From Chelatococcus sp. (GTDB lineage Bacteria > Pseudomonadota > Alphaproteobacteria > Rhizobiales > Beijerinckiaceae), in the NCBI GenBank assembly GCA_003248805.1, contig QFQY01000018.1:17085-81084 (forward strand): DNA of 64,000 nt. Reading direction: 5' to 3'. Positions 1 through 8,034 of the stretch are shown here, in pieces. A program made the position numbers and the translations under genes. The notes beneath the pieces are model-generated. The model did not search any database, was not told the DNA's origin, and was given only the letters and a program-made list of their open reading frames with translations. How positions within the stretch are numbered: the first letter of the stretch is position 1; each line of letters begins with the position of its first letter.

Positions 1-569
1 AACGCATCGACGACGACGTGCTGGGCGCGGGTGCCGGTCGAGGGCTTCTCGATATGGTGGAGCCAGACCCGCATATAGGGCTCGATCGCGATGTGCAGCG
101 CCGAGATCTGGCGGATCAGCTTCGGCCGTCCCGACAGGACGCAGATGTGTTCGTGGAAGGCCTGATGATGCGCGAACCATGCGTCGCCACCGGCCTGTTC
201 GGCGCGGTCCATCAGGTCGAGATAGCGCTCGAGTTCGGCGATGACCCTGGCGTCGACATGCGGCATGGCGAGCCTGACGGCGAGCCCTTCGAGCACCGAG
301 CGGATCTCGAACACCTCGACGATCTCCTCGATCGTCAGGCCCGAGACGACACAGCCGCGATTGGGCCTGATCTGCACCAGCCCCTCGGTCGCCAGCCGCT
401 GGAAGGCCTCGCGCACCGGCATCCGGCTCATGCCGAGCTGCCCGGCGATGACCTCCGGGACCAGGCGGTCGCCCGGCCGGTAGCGGCCCTGCCGGATCGC
501 CGAGAGGATCGCGAGATACGCCTCCTCCTGCGCCGTGCCGGGCTGCGCCGCCTTCCCGAAAACCGCCAT
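1..569 (-). CDS. GntR-family transcriptional regulator, FCD (FadR-type) subfamily, 3' end outside window
   Basis: The gene runs off the left edge; about 189 residues are visible from an ATG at 569. The first 75 residues form a winged-helix GntR domain (YRPGDRLVPEVIAGQLGMSR, then PVREAFQRLATEGLV), followed by the start of an all-helical FCD ligand-binding domain containing FEIRSVLEGLAVRL and HHQAFHEHI. The family usually represses catabolic operons and is released by a carboxylate-type ligand. It is divergent from the tryptophan-catabolism genes starting at 881, so it is a plausible regulator of them or of itself. No strong ribosome binding site is visible upstream, so the exact start is uncertain. 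Confidence 0.85.
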   Translation of the reverse strand, partial: MAVFGKAAQPGTAQEEAYLAILSAIRQGRYRPGDRLVPEVIAGQLGMSRMPVREAFQRLATEGLVQIRPNRGCVVSGLTIEEIVEVFEIRSVLEGLAVRLAMPHVDARVIAELERYLDLMDRAEQAGGDAWFAHHQAFHEHICVLSGRPKLIRQISALHIAIEPYMRVWLHHIEKPSTGTRAQHVVVDA

Positions 570-880
570 GCCGTGCGCATCCCGCGTTGCGGACGCAGCC
601 GGCATCGCCCGGTTGCATCACTGTATCCACTTAGCCAAGGCTGCATCCGGCGCGGCCGGGAGGCAATGCGCGGGCCGCTGCTTAGGCAGGCAGGGCTGCT
701 GATTTTGTAGCCGGGCGCCGGCATGGCGGGCCAAGGAACGCGCATCGGACAGGGCGCGGTCGCGAGCCGGCGCGGCCCGGAACCTGCAAAGCCTGCACGC
801 GGCCGCGTCCGGTGCTATCGTGCCGGGCCCGCAGCGAGCGGCCGCGACCACCCGGAATGCCCAGTCCACCCGGAACCCCC
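570..880. promoter_or_regulatory. Divergent intergenic region between gntR and the kynureninase-like gene
   Basis: This 311-nt gap separates two divergent genes, so both promoters should lie here. A near-palindromic TGTATCCA around 620-630 resembles the TGTATACA-like half sites bound by some FCD regulators, which is only suggestive. No convincing sigma-70 boxes and no additional gene were recognised. Confidence 0.35.
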
Positions 881-2062
881 ATGCCTGCCGCCGTTCCCCT
901 CGATCTTCGCCCCTCCTTCTCGCGCTTTCGCGAGAGCGACCCGCACCGCCTGCACTTCGCCGCCCACAGCCATCACTGCTGGCCGGACGCGACCCGCGAA
1001 GGGCAGCTCGCCGCCTGGGACGACGCTGCGCGGCTGATCGACGACAAATGGGAGGAGGTTCTCGGCCCCGTCTGGCAGGAGGTCTCGGCCGGCATCGCCG
1101 GGCATCTGAACCTGCCCGACCCGACGACGCTCGTGCCGGCCGTCAACACGCATGAATTCCTGCTGCGGCTGCTGTCCGCCTGCCCGGCCGGCAGGCCGGT
1201 GCGCATCCTGTCCACGGATGGCGAGTTCCACTCCTTCCGCCGGCAGATCGCGCGGCTGGCGGAGGACGGCCTCGTCGAGCATGTCGCCGTCGCGCCCGAG
1301 CCCTTCGCGACGCTGGCGGAACGCCTCGTCGACGCCGCGGACGAGAGCGAATTCGACCTCGTCTTCGTCAGCCAGGTCCTGTTCGGCTCCGGCTTCGCGC
1401 TCACCGACCTGCCGGCGCTGGTCGACGGCGTCTCGGCTCCCGGCCGGCTCGTCGTCATCGACGGCTATCATGGCTATCTCGCCCGCCCGACCGATCTTTC
1501 GGCCGTGGCGGAGCGCGCCTTCTACCTCGCCGGCGGCTACAAATACGCCATGGCCGGCGAAGGCGCCTGCTTCATGCACTGCCCGCCCGGCTTCGCGCCC
1601 CGACCGCGCAACACGGGCTGGTATGCCGGCTTCGGCGCGCTCTCGGCCGTTCAGGGCGCGGTCGGCTATGCCCAGGACGGTAGCCGCTTCATGGGCGCGA
1701 CTTTCGATCCTTCAGGGCTCTACCGCATGCGGGCTTCGTTGCGCTGGCTGAAGGAACAGGACCTCGACGCCGGGACGATCCACGCCCACGCCGTCGCGCT
1801 GCAGGAGCGCTTCGCCGCCGGCCTCGCCGAACGCCCCTTAGGCGCGCTCGCCCTGGACAACCTCGTCGTGCCGTTGTCGACCGAAGCGCGCGGCAATTTC
1901 CTCACCTTCGAGCATCCGCAGGCGCAAGCCTGGTACAACCGATTGCACGAGGCCGGCATCGTCACCGATGTCCGCGGCACGCGCCTGCGCGTCGGCTTCG
2001 GCCTCTATCATGCTTCGCAGGATGTCGAGGCTCTGCTCGCGCGGCTGCGGACGCTCGGCTGA
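881..2062 (+). CDS. PLP-dependent aminotransferase class V fold protein, kynureninase-like
   Basis: A 393-residue fold-type I PLP enzyme. The probable Schiff-base lysine is K221 in AGGYKYAMAGEG. The region with FMGATFDPSGLYRMRASL and the C-terminal RVGFGLYHASQDVEALL resemble the closing parts of kynureninases, which hydrolyse kynurenine to anthranilate plus alanine. The gene is 19 nt upstream of tryptophan 2,3-dioxygenase, which supports a place in tryptophan breakdown. The frame is open from ATG 812, but homology-like sequence begins near residue 10 of the product starting at ATG 881, which has a weak CGGA upstream. It could act on a related substrate, as the match to classical KynU is partial. 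Confidence 0.75.
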   Translation: MPAAVPLDLRPSFSRFRESDPHRLHFAAHSHHCWPDATREGQLAAWDDAARLIDDKWEEVLGPVWQEVSAGIAGHLNLPDPTTLVPAVNTHEFLLRLLSACPAGRPVRILSTDGEFHSFRRQIARLAEDGLVEHVAVAPEPFATLAERLVDAADESEFDLVFVSQVLFGSGFALTDLPALVDGVSAPGRLVVIDGYHGYLARPTDLSAVAERAFYLAGGYKYAMAGEGACFMHCPPGFAPRPRNTGWYAGFGALSAVQGAVGYAQDGSRFMGATFDPSGLYRMRASLRWLKEQDLDAGTIHAHAVALQERFAAGLAERPLGALALDNLVVPLSTEARGNFLTFEHPQAQAWYNRLHEAGIVTDVRGTRLRVGFGLYHASQDVEALLARLRTLG

Positions 2063-2081
2063 CCGGGAGAAAGGACGAGCC

Positions 2082-2939
2082 ATGACGGACGAGACCGCAA
2101 GGACGGAGAAGATCGAAAGCCGCGTCGGCGACGACCTCCATGTCGACCTCGCCAACCGCACGACCTACACCTCCTATCTCGATCTCGCGACGCTGTTCTC
2201 GGCCCACCGGCCGCTGACGGCGGCGCATGACGAGCACCTCTTCATCATCATCCACCATGTCCAGGAGCTCTGGCTGAAGCTCGTCGACTACGAGCTCGAC
2301 CTCGCCATCGCCTCGATCCGCGTCGGCGACATCGGCCCGGCGCTCAAGGCGCTCGCCCGCGTCGGCCGCGCGCAGGAGCAGCTGATCTCGGCCTGGGACG
2401 TGCTCTCGACCATGACGCCGGCGGACTATCTCGTCTTCCGCGGGTCCTTCGGCCAGGCCTCCGGTTTCCAGTCCTACCAGTACCGCAAGGTCGAGTTCCG
2501 GCTCGGAGCCAAGGATGCGCGCATGCTGCTGCCGCATCGCCACGACAGCAAGATCCACGCCGAGCTCGAGGCCGCGTTGCAGGCGCCGAGCATCTATGAC
2601 GAGACTTTGCGCCTGCTGGCGCGGCGCGGCTTCCCCGTGCCGAAGGAGGTGCTGGAACGCGACCTCTGCGAGCCGCATGTCTTCAACGAAGCGCTGCGCG
2701 ACCTCTGGGTCGACATCTACCGGGATTCCCAGCGCTGGTTCGACCTCTACGAGCTGGCCGAGAAGCTGGTCGATGTCGAGGACCGCTTCCAGCAATGGCG
2801 CTTCCGCCACATGAAGACGGTAGAGCGCATCATCGGGTTCAAGCGCGGCTCGGGCGGCTCGTCCGGCGTCGGCTTCCTGAAAAGCGCGCTCGACCGCTCC
2901 TTCTTCCCCGAGCTCTGGGCGGTACGCACCGAGCTTTGA
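2082..2939 (+). CDS. kynA: Tryptophan 2,3-dioxygenase
   Basis: A 285-residue heme dioxygenase that opens the indole ring of L-tryptophan to give N-formylkynurenine, the first step of the kynurenine pathway. Family hallmarks are HHVQELWLKL, SFGQASGFQSYQYRKVEFRL and the C-terminal RFRHMKTVERIIGFKRGSGG followed by SSG, which contains the proximal-histidine region and substrate loop. The length is normal for bacterial TDO. The start at ATG 2082 is set by a good Shine-Dalgarno (GGGAGAAAGGA, 2065-2075). It is transcribed just behind the kynureninase-like gene and probably in the same operon. No kynurenine formamidase is recognised next to it unless the alpha/beta hydrolase at 3136 fills that role. 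Confidence 0.95.
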   Translation: MTDETARTEKIESRVGDDLHVDLANRTTYTSYLDLATLFSAHRPLTAAHDEHLFIIIHHVQELWLKLVDYELDLAIASIRVGDIGPALKALARVGRAQEQLISAWDVLSTMTPADYLVFRGSFGQASGFQSYQYRKVEFRLGAKDARMLLPHRHDSKIHAELEAALQAPSIYDETLRLLARRGFPVPKEVLERDLCEPHVFNEALRDLWVDIYRDSQRWFDLYELAEKLVDVEDRFQQWRFRHMKTVERIIGFKRGSGGSSGVGFLKSALDRSFFPELWAVRTEL

Positions 2940-2952
2940 AGGCGCGTGCACC

Positions 2953-3040
2953 GGCGTCATGGTCGGGCTTGACCCGACCATCTCGGAATCCAAGCGCTTC
3001 TTTACGAGATGCTCGGGTCAAGCCCGAGCATGACGACGCC
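2953..3040. repeat. Imperfect palindromic intergenic repeat, family GTCATGGTCGGGCTTGACCC
   Basis: Two adjacent hairpins, one built from GGTCGGGCTTGACCCGACC and one from GCTCGGGTCAAGCCCGAGC, flanked by GGCGTCAT and ATGACGACGCC. A related copy lies at 16625-16719. Such dispersed palindromic elements are common between genes in Hyphomicrobiales. Here it sits between kynA and the next operon and may attenuate read-through. Confidence 0.85.
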
Positions 3041-3064
3041 ACCCCATCCACAATTCCATCAAAA

Positions 3065-3091
3065 ATGAAATTATCTCTTTTCATGCATTTC
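3065..3091. promoter_or_regulatory. Putative operator upstream of the hydrolase-ligase operon
   Basis: The AT-rich stretch holds ATGAAA (3065-3070) opposed to TTTTCAT (3078-3084), and an overlapping TTTCA-TGCA-TTTC (3079-3091). These half sites match the palindromes at 12953-12966 and 19573-19592. It lies 45 nt before the start codon at 3136, where an operator or promoter would be expected. The binding protein is unknown. Confidence 0.4.
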
Positions 3092-3135
3092 GGCTGCGCT
3101 ATGGTTGCCTCAATCAGAGGGGAGCATGCGAAGCC

Positions 3136-3954
3136 ATGCCGCAGCCGACGCCTGAAACCACGCCCGACGGGCGCTTCAGCTATATGCGCGCGGGCGATAC
3201 GGCGGCGGCGCCTCTCGTCTTCCTCCACGGCATCGGCGGCGCGGCCCGCGCCTGGACGGCCCAGCTCGACGCCTTCTCCGCCGACTTCCACACCGTCTCC
3301 TGGGACATGCCGGGCTATGGCGGCTCGAAAGCCCTCCCCGAGGTCAGCATCGCGACCCTGGCCGGCGCGCTGACGCAGTTCCTGAACGAGCTCGGGCTCG
3401 AGAATCCCATCCTCGTCGGCCACTCGATCGGCGGCATGATCGTCCAGCGCTACCTCGCCGATCGCGGGAGCGCACGGGCCGTCGTCCTCGCCCAGACCAG
3501 CCCCGCCTTCGGCCGGCCCGACGGCGACTGGCAGCGCGAATTCATCGCGGCAAGGCTCGGGCCGCTCGATGCCGGCGCGACCATGGCGGGCCTGGCCGAC
3601 GAGCTGGTCGACGGGCTGATCGGCGACGACGCCGATCCGGCGGGCGTGGCGCTGGCGCGCGCGTGCATGGCCTCCGGCTCCGAGCAGAGCTACCGCGCGA
3701 TGATGCTCGCGCTGATGGGCTTCGACCTGCGCGAGGCGCTGCCCCGCATCGCCGTGCCGACCCTCGTCCTGTCCGGCTCGAAGGACGGCAACGCGCCCGC
3801 CCCGATGATGGCGAAGATGGCGGCGAAGATTCCGGGCGCCGCCTATGTCGAATTCGAAGGCTGCGGCCACCTCGCCGGCATGGAACGGCCGGAGGCCTTC
3901 AACGCGGCGCTGCGCGGCTTCCTCGCCGAGAGCGGCCTGACAAAGGGAAACTGA
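3136..3954 (+). CDS. Alpha/beta-fold hydrolase
   Basis: A 272-residue hydrolase with nucleophile Ser97 in GHSIGG, acid Asp217 in SGSKDGNAP and base His245 in GCGHLAGMERP; FLHGIGG near residue 30 is the oxyanion-hole motif. The fold is shared by enol-lactone hydrolases, C-C bond hydrolases and deformylases such as NicD, and the sequence does not decide among them. A Shine-Dalgarno GGGGAGC precedes the ATG at 3136. Only 3 nt separate it from the next gene, so it starts an operon with the acyl-CoA-dehydrogenase-like and ligase genes. In context it could deformylate or hydrolyse a ring-cleavage product. Confidence 0.85.
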   Translation: MPQPTPETTPDGRFSYMRAGDTAAAPLVFLHGIGGAARAWTAQLDAFSADFHTVSWDMPGYGGSKALPEVSIATLAGALTQFLNELGLENPILVGHSIGGMIVQRYLADRGSARAVVLAQTSPAFGRPDGDWQREFIAARLGPLDAGATMAGLADELVDGLIGDDADPAGVALARACMASGSEQSYRAMMLALMGFDLREALPRIAVPTLVLSGSKDGNAPAPMMAKMAAKIPGAAYVEFEGCGHLAGMERPEAFNAALRGFLAESGLTKGN

Positions 3955-3957
3955 GCC

Positions 3958-5223
3958 ATGGCCGAGACGATCGCCCCACAGGACGCCCCGATCTTCGACC
4001 CCTCCGGCTTCGGGCTCTCGGCCAGAACCGCGGCTATCGCCGAGCGGGCCCGCGAGCTGGGGCGGACGGTCTTCGCCGGCCGCGCCGAGACCTATGACCG
4101 CGAGGCGCGCTTTCCGAGCGAGAACTACAAGGACCTGCATGAGGCGGGCCTCCTCGGCGTCGCCATTCCCGAAAGCCAGGGCGGGCTCGGCGCCGACTAC
4201 CTCACCTATGCCGTCGCCGCCGCCGAGATCGGCCGCTATTGCGGCGCGACCGCCCTGACCTGGAACATGCATGTCTGCTCGACGCTCTGGTCGGGCCCGC
4301 TCGCCGACGATCTCGAGATGAGCGAGGCGGACCGGGCCGCCCATGAGGCGCGCCGCGCGGTCCACTACCGCCGCATCGTCGAGGACGGGGCGATCTACTC
4401 GCAGCCCTTCTCCGAGGGCGGCGCGGCGGCCGCCGGCGGCGCGGCCTTCGGCACGACGGCGCGGCCGGTCGAGGGCGGCTGGATCGTCGACGGCAAGAAG
4501 ATCTTCGCCTCGCTCTCGGGCCATGCCGACTATTACGGCGTGCTCTGCACCGAGATGACGACGCCGGACGCCAAGCCCTCGCGCCGCAACACGCTCTATC
4601 TCGCCATTCCAGCCAAGGCCGAGGGCGTCTCGGTCGTCGGCGACTGGGACCCGCTCGGCATGCGCGGCACGGTCTCGCGCACGCTGATCTTCAAGGACGT
4701 CTTCGTCCCCGAGGAGGCGGCGCTGATGCCGCGCGGCGTCTATTTCCAGGCCGCCTCGCGCTGGCCGCACATGTTCCTGACCCTGTCGCCGACCTATATG
4801 GGCCTGGCGCAGGCGGCCTATGACTTCACCGTGCGCTATCTGCGCGGCGAGGTGCCGGGCATGCCGCCGGTCAAGCGGCGAATGTACCCGACCAAGCAGA
4901 TCGCCGTGGCCGAGATGCGGGTGAAGCTCGAGCAGATCAAGGCGCTCTGGTTCCAGGCGGTGCGCGAAGCCGGGCCGAACCCGAGCAAGGACCAGGTCCT
5001 GCGCGCCTATGCGGCGCAGTATTCGACCATGGAGGGCGCCAACGATCTCGCCCGCCTCGCCATCCGTACCTGCGGCGGGCAGGCGATGCTCAAGACGCTG
5101 CCGCTGGAGCGCATCTACCGCGACAGCCGCTGCGGCTCGCTGATGCTGCCCTGGACGGCGGAACTCTGCCTCGACAGGATCGGCCGCGAGGCCCTCTACG
5201 AGCCGGGCGAGACCGACGAATAG
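3958..5223 (+). CDS. Acyl-CoA dehydrogenase-fold flavoprotein lacking the canonical catalytic Glu
   Basis: A 421-residue protein with the three-part acyl-CoA dehydrogenase architecture: helical N-domain to about residue 135 (GLLGVAIPESQGGLGADY), beta-barrel centre (IYSQPFSEGG, WIVDGKKIFASLSGHADYYG, WDPLGMRGTVSRT) and helical C-domain. In typical dehydrogenases a Glu in a YEG-T motif follows the segment matching RIYRDSRCGS; here the stretch near residues 392-398 reads LMLPWTA, so the usual base is absent. The same fold is used by two-component flavin monooxygenases (HpaH C2, DszC). Because a C1-type flavin reductase lies at 12985, a monooxygenase role is possible but unproven. A base placed elsewhere, as in isovaleryl-CoA dehydrogenase, is the alternative. 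Confidence 0.85.
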   Translation: MAETIAPQDAPIFDPSGFGLSARTAAIAERARELGRTVFAGRAETYDREARFPSENYKDLHEAGLLGVAIPESQGGLGADYLTYAVAAAEIGRYCGATALTWNMHVCSTLWSGPLADDLEMSEADRAAHEARRAVHYRRIVEDGAIYSQPFSEGGAAAAGGAAFGTTARPVEGGWIVDGKKIFASLSGHADYYGVLCTEMTTPDAKPSRRNTLYLAIPAKAEGVSVVGDWDPLGMRGTVSRTLIFKDVFVPEEAALMPRGVYFQAASRWPHMFLTLSPTYMGLAQAAYDFTVRYLRGEVPGMPPVKRRMYPTKQIAVAEMRVKLEQIKALWFQAVREAGPNPSKDQVLRAYAAQYSTMEGANDLARLAIRTCGGQAMLKTLPLERIYRDSRCGSLMLPWTAELCLDRIGREALYEPGETDE

Positions 5224-5232
5224 GCCCGTCCC

Positions 5233-6750
5233 ATGGATCTCTCGCGCCTGATCGAGCGCAACGCCGCCTTCGCGCCGGAGAAGCCCGCTCTGGTCTTCGA
5301 CGGCGCGCCGACGAGCTACGGCACCTTCGCCGGCCGCATCGCGGCCTGCGCCGGCGCGCTCTCCGGCCTCGGGATCGGCAAGGGAGACCGCGTCGCGATC
5401 CTGAGCCTGAACCGGCCCGACTATCTCGTCCTGCTCTATGCCTGCGCGCGGCTCGGCGCGATCCTGGTGCCGATGAACTGGCGCCTCGCGGTTCCCGAGC
5501 AGCTCTTCATCCTGAGCGATGCCGAGGTGAAGCTGCTGGTGCTGGAGCAGGCTTTCGCGGCCGTGCTGCCGAGCTACGCGCAGGCCCTTCCCGGCGCAGC
5601 GGCCGTCGGGCTCGATTTCCTCCCGGACAGCGGCTTTCTCCTCGAAGAGCTGCTGGCTTCCGCCCCTCCCGCCCCGCCACCGGCCGGAACCCTCTCCGAT
5701 CCCTTGCTGATCGTCTACACCTCCGGCACGACCGGCCGGCCGAAGGGGGCCGTGCTCGCGCAGGAGGCGCTGTTCGCCAACGGCGTGATGAGCCAGCACA
5801 TGCATGGGCTGACGGGCGAGGACCATGTCCTCACCGTCCTGCCCTTCTTCCATGTCGGCGGGCTCAACATCCAGACGACGCCGGCCCTGCATCAGGGTGC
5901 GACGGTGACGATCCATGCCCGTTTCGCGCCCGACACGACGCTCGCCGCCATCGCGGAAACCCGCCCCACCCTGACGGTGCTCGTGCCCGCCACCATGCAG
6001 GCGCTGACCGCGCATCCCGGCTGGGCGGGCGCCGATCTCTCCTCCCTCCGCGCGGTCACGACCGGCTCCTCCATCGTCCCGCAAGGCCTGATCGACGCCT
6101 TTTCGGCGCGCGGCGTGCCGGTCCTGCAGGTCTATGGCGCGACAGAGACCTGCCCCGTCGCCGTCTACACCCGCCTCGGCGGCGATCTCTCGCGGAAGGG
6201 CTCGACCGGGCTGCCCGGCCTGCTCTGCGAAGCGAGGATCGTGGGCGAGGACGGCGCCGAGTGCCCGCCCGGCATCGCCGGTGAAATCCTGGTGCGCGGC
6301 CCCAATGTCCTGACCCGTTACTGGCGCAACCCGACGGCCACGGCCGAGGCGCTTCACGACGGCTGGTTCCGCACCGGCGACATCGGCACCCGCGACGGCG
6401 ACGGCTATGTCACCGTCCATGACCGTCGCAAGAACATGATCATCTCCGGCGGCGAGAACATCTATCCGGCCGAGATCGAGCGGGTGCTGACCGCCCATCC
6501 GGGCGTGCAGGACGCCGCCGTGATCGGCCGCCCCGATCCGAAATGGCAGGAGGTACCGGTCGCCTATGTCCTGCCGCATCCCGCGCAGGCGGAGGACGAG
6601 GCGGCTCTGAGGCTGGCGCTCATCGCCGTACTGGAAGCCAATCTCGCCCGCTTCAAGCTGCCGCGCGAGATCGTCTTCGTCGCCGACCTGCCGCGCACGG
6701 CGCTCGGCAAGGTCCAGCATTTCCGGCTGAAGCAGGAGCGGGAGCGGTGA
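5233..6750 (+). CDS. Class I adenylate-forming acyl/aryl-CoA ligase
   Basis: A 505-residue AMP-dependent synthetase that activates a carboxylic acid to its CoA thioester through an acyl-adenylate. The phosphate-binding loop YTSGTTGRPKG begins near residue 161, the adenine motif is VYGATETC, the hinge region GWFRTGDIG begins near 377 with NMIISGGENIYPAEIE after it, and the catalytic lysine lies in RTALGKVQH near 491. Substrate class is not readable; benzoate-, anthranilate- and fatty-acid-type ligases share these motifs. It follows the ACAD-like gene by 9 nt, so both probably serve the same CoA-bound pathway. Confidence 0.9.
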   Translation: MDLSRLIERNAAFAPEKPALVFDGAPTSYGTFAGRIAACAGALSGLGIGKGDRVAILSLNRPDYLVLLYACARLGAILVPMNWRLAVPEQLFILSDAEVKLLVLEQAFAAVLPSYAQALPGAAAVGLDFLPDSGFLLEELLASAPPAPPPAGTLSDPLLIVYTSGTTGRPKGAVLAQEALFANGVMSQHMHGLTGEDHVLTVLPFFHVGGLNIQTTPALHQGATVTIHARFAPDTTLAAIAETRPTLTVLVPATMQALTAHPGWAGADLSSLRAVTTGSSIVPQGLIDAFSARGVPVLQVYGATETCPVAVYTRLGGDLSRKGSTGLPGLLCEARIVGEDGAECPPGIAGEILVRGPNVLTRYWRNPTATAEALHDGWFRTGDIGTRDGDGYVTVHDRRKNMIISGGENIYPAEIERVLTAHPGVQDAAVIGRPDPKWQEVPVAYVLPHPAQAEDEAALRLALIAVLEANLARFKLPREIVFVADLPRTALGKVQHFRLKQERER

Positions 6751-6786
6751 CGGCTCGATCCGTTCTCCAACGCAGCCCGGCATGCT

Positions 6787-6902
6787 CAGCCCTTATCCTG
6801 AGGAGCGCCGCAGGCGCGTCTCGAAGGATGGTCGAGATGTCTCCGGTGCCTCATGGACCATCCTTCGAGACGCCGCTTCGCGGCTCCTCAGGATGAGGGC
6901 TG
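6787..6902. repeat. Long palindromic intergenic repeat, family CAGCCCT(T/C)ATCCTGAGGAGC, copy 1
   Basis: An imperfect inverted repeat of 116 nt: the left arm CAGCCCTTATCCTGAGGAGC and CGTCTCGAAGGATGG are mirrored by CCATCCTTCGAGACG and GCTCCTCAGGATGAGGGCTG. Related copies lie at 17674-17789 and 34761-34872. It sits between the ligase and opine-dehydrogenase-like genes. Confidence 0.9.
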
Positions 6903-6939
6903 CGGCGATGAGAATGGCGAGAATGTCGTGGAGAATCCG

Positions 6940-8034
6940 ATGCGCATAGCGGTTCTGGGCGGGGGCAACGGCTCCTTCGCCGCGGCGGGCGACTTCGCCC
7001 TTCAGGGGCACGAGGTCGCGCTCTGGCGCCGGGACGCGCAGGCCGTGGCGGAGCATGTCGCGCAAGGCTCGCGCATCGTCGTCAAGGATTTCGAGGGCCG
7101 CCACGACACGCGGCTCGCGCTGGTCACGACCGACATCGCCGCTGCGGTCGCCGGCGCCGAGCTCGTCCTCTGCCCGGCGCCCGCCTTCGCGCAAGCCGAC
7201 ATCGCGCGCACGCTCGCCCCGCATCTCACGGACGGTCAGGTCGTCTACCTGCCACCGGCGACCTTCGGCTCGCTCGTCTTCGCCCGCGCGCTCCACGACT
7301 CCGGCAACCGGGCCAAGGTCGCCTTCGCCGAAACCGGCACCCTGCCCTGGCTGGCGCGCAAGCACGGCCCCTTCGAGGTCGCGATCACGATCCGCGCCAA
7401 GCGCCTGCCGACGGGCGTGTTCCCGCTCGCCATGGCCGAGCATGCGCTGGCGGTGATCGGCCGCGCCTTCCCGGGCGCGATCGAGCCCTGCGGCGATGCG
7501 CTCTCCGGCGCGCTGATGAATGCCGGCCCGATCATCCACCCGCCGCTGATCGTGATGAACGCCGGGCCGATCCAGCATTTTGAGCGCTGGGACATTCACA
7601 AGGAAGGTACGCAATCCGCCATCCGCCGCGTCACCGACGCGCTCGATGCCGAGCGCATCGCGGTCCGCGTCGCGCTCGGCTACGGCCCGCCGCATTTCCC
7701 CCTCGCCGACCATTACGCGAAGGAGGGCGAGGAATGGATGTATGGCCGCGGCTCGCATGATCGCCTCACCGATTCCGGCGACTGGCGCGAGACGCTCGAG
7801 CTGACCAGCCACCGCTACATGCGCGAGGATCTGCGGGTTGGCCTCTCCTTCTTCCGCTCGGTCGGCCGGCTGGCCGGCGTGCAGATGCCGCTCTCCGAAG
7901 CGTTCCTCGCCATCGGCGGCGCGATCTGCGGCGAGGACTTCCTCACCGGCGGACGCACCCTCGAAAGCCTCGGCCTCGGCGGCTACGACCGCACGACCCT
8001 CCACGCCCTGCTGCGCGAAGGATTCAGGCCATGA
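6940..8034 (+). CDS. NAD/NADP octopine/nopaline dehydrogenase-family protein
   Basis: A 364-residue oxidoreductase with an N-terminal Rossmann fold (MRIAVLGGGNGSFAAAGDFA) and the C-terminal helical opine-dehydrogenase domain (NAGPIIHPPLIVMNAG; YGPPHFPLADHY). Family members reversibly join or split an amino acid and a 2-oxo acid with NAD(P)H. The open frame extends upstream into the palindromic repeat, but ATG 6940 has GGAG six nt before it and begins exactly at the nucleotide-binding strand. It overlaps the next gene by an ATGA, so the two are translationally coupled. True opine metabolism is uncertain; the Pfam-type family also holds dehydrogenases of unknown substrate. Confidence 0.85.
   Translation: MRIAVLGGGNGSFAAAGDFALQGHEVALWRRDAQAVAEHVAQGSRIVVKDFEGRHDTRLALVTTDIAAAVAGAELVLCPAPAFAQADIARTLAPHLTDGQVVYLPPATFGSLVFARALHDSGNRAKVAFAETGTLPWLARKHGPFEVAITIRAKRLPTGVFPLAMAEHALAVIGRAFPGAIEPCGDALSGALMNAGPIIHPPLIVMNAGPIQHFERWDIHKEGTQSAIRRVTDALDAERIAVRVALGYGPPHFPLADHYAKEGEEWMYGRGSHDRLTDSGDWRETLELTSHRYMREDLRVGLSFFRSVGRLAGVQMPLSEAFLAIGGAICGEDFLTGGRTLESLGLGGYDRTTLHALLREGFRP

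Noticed and set aside
18..710. Plus-strand 230-codon frame at the left edge
   Set aside because: The opposite strand encodes a clear GntR/FCD regulator; this product has no domain.
2839..6783. 1314-codon open frame on the minus strand
   Set aside because: It is antisense to the hydrolase, ACAD-like and ligase genes, is rich in Arg/Gly/Ala/Asp with no domain, and reflects third-position GC bias of the real genes.
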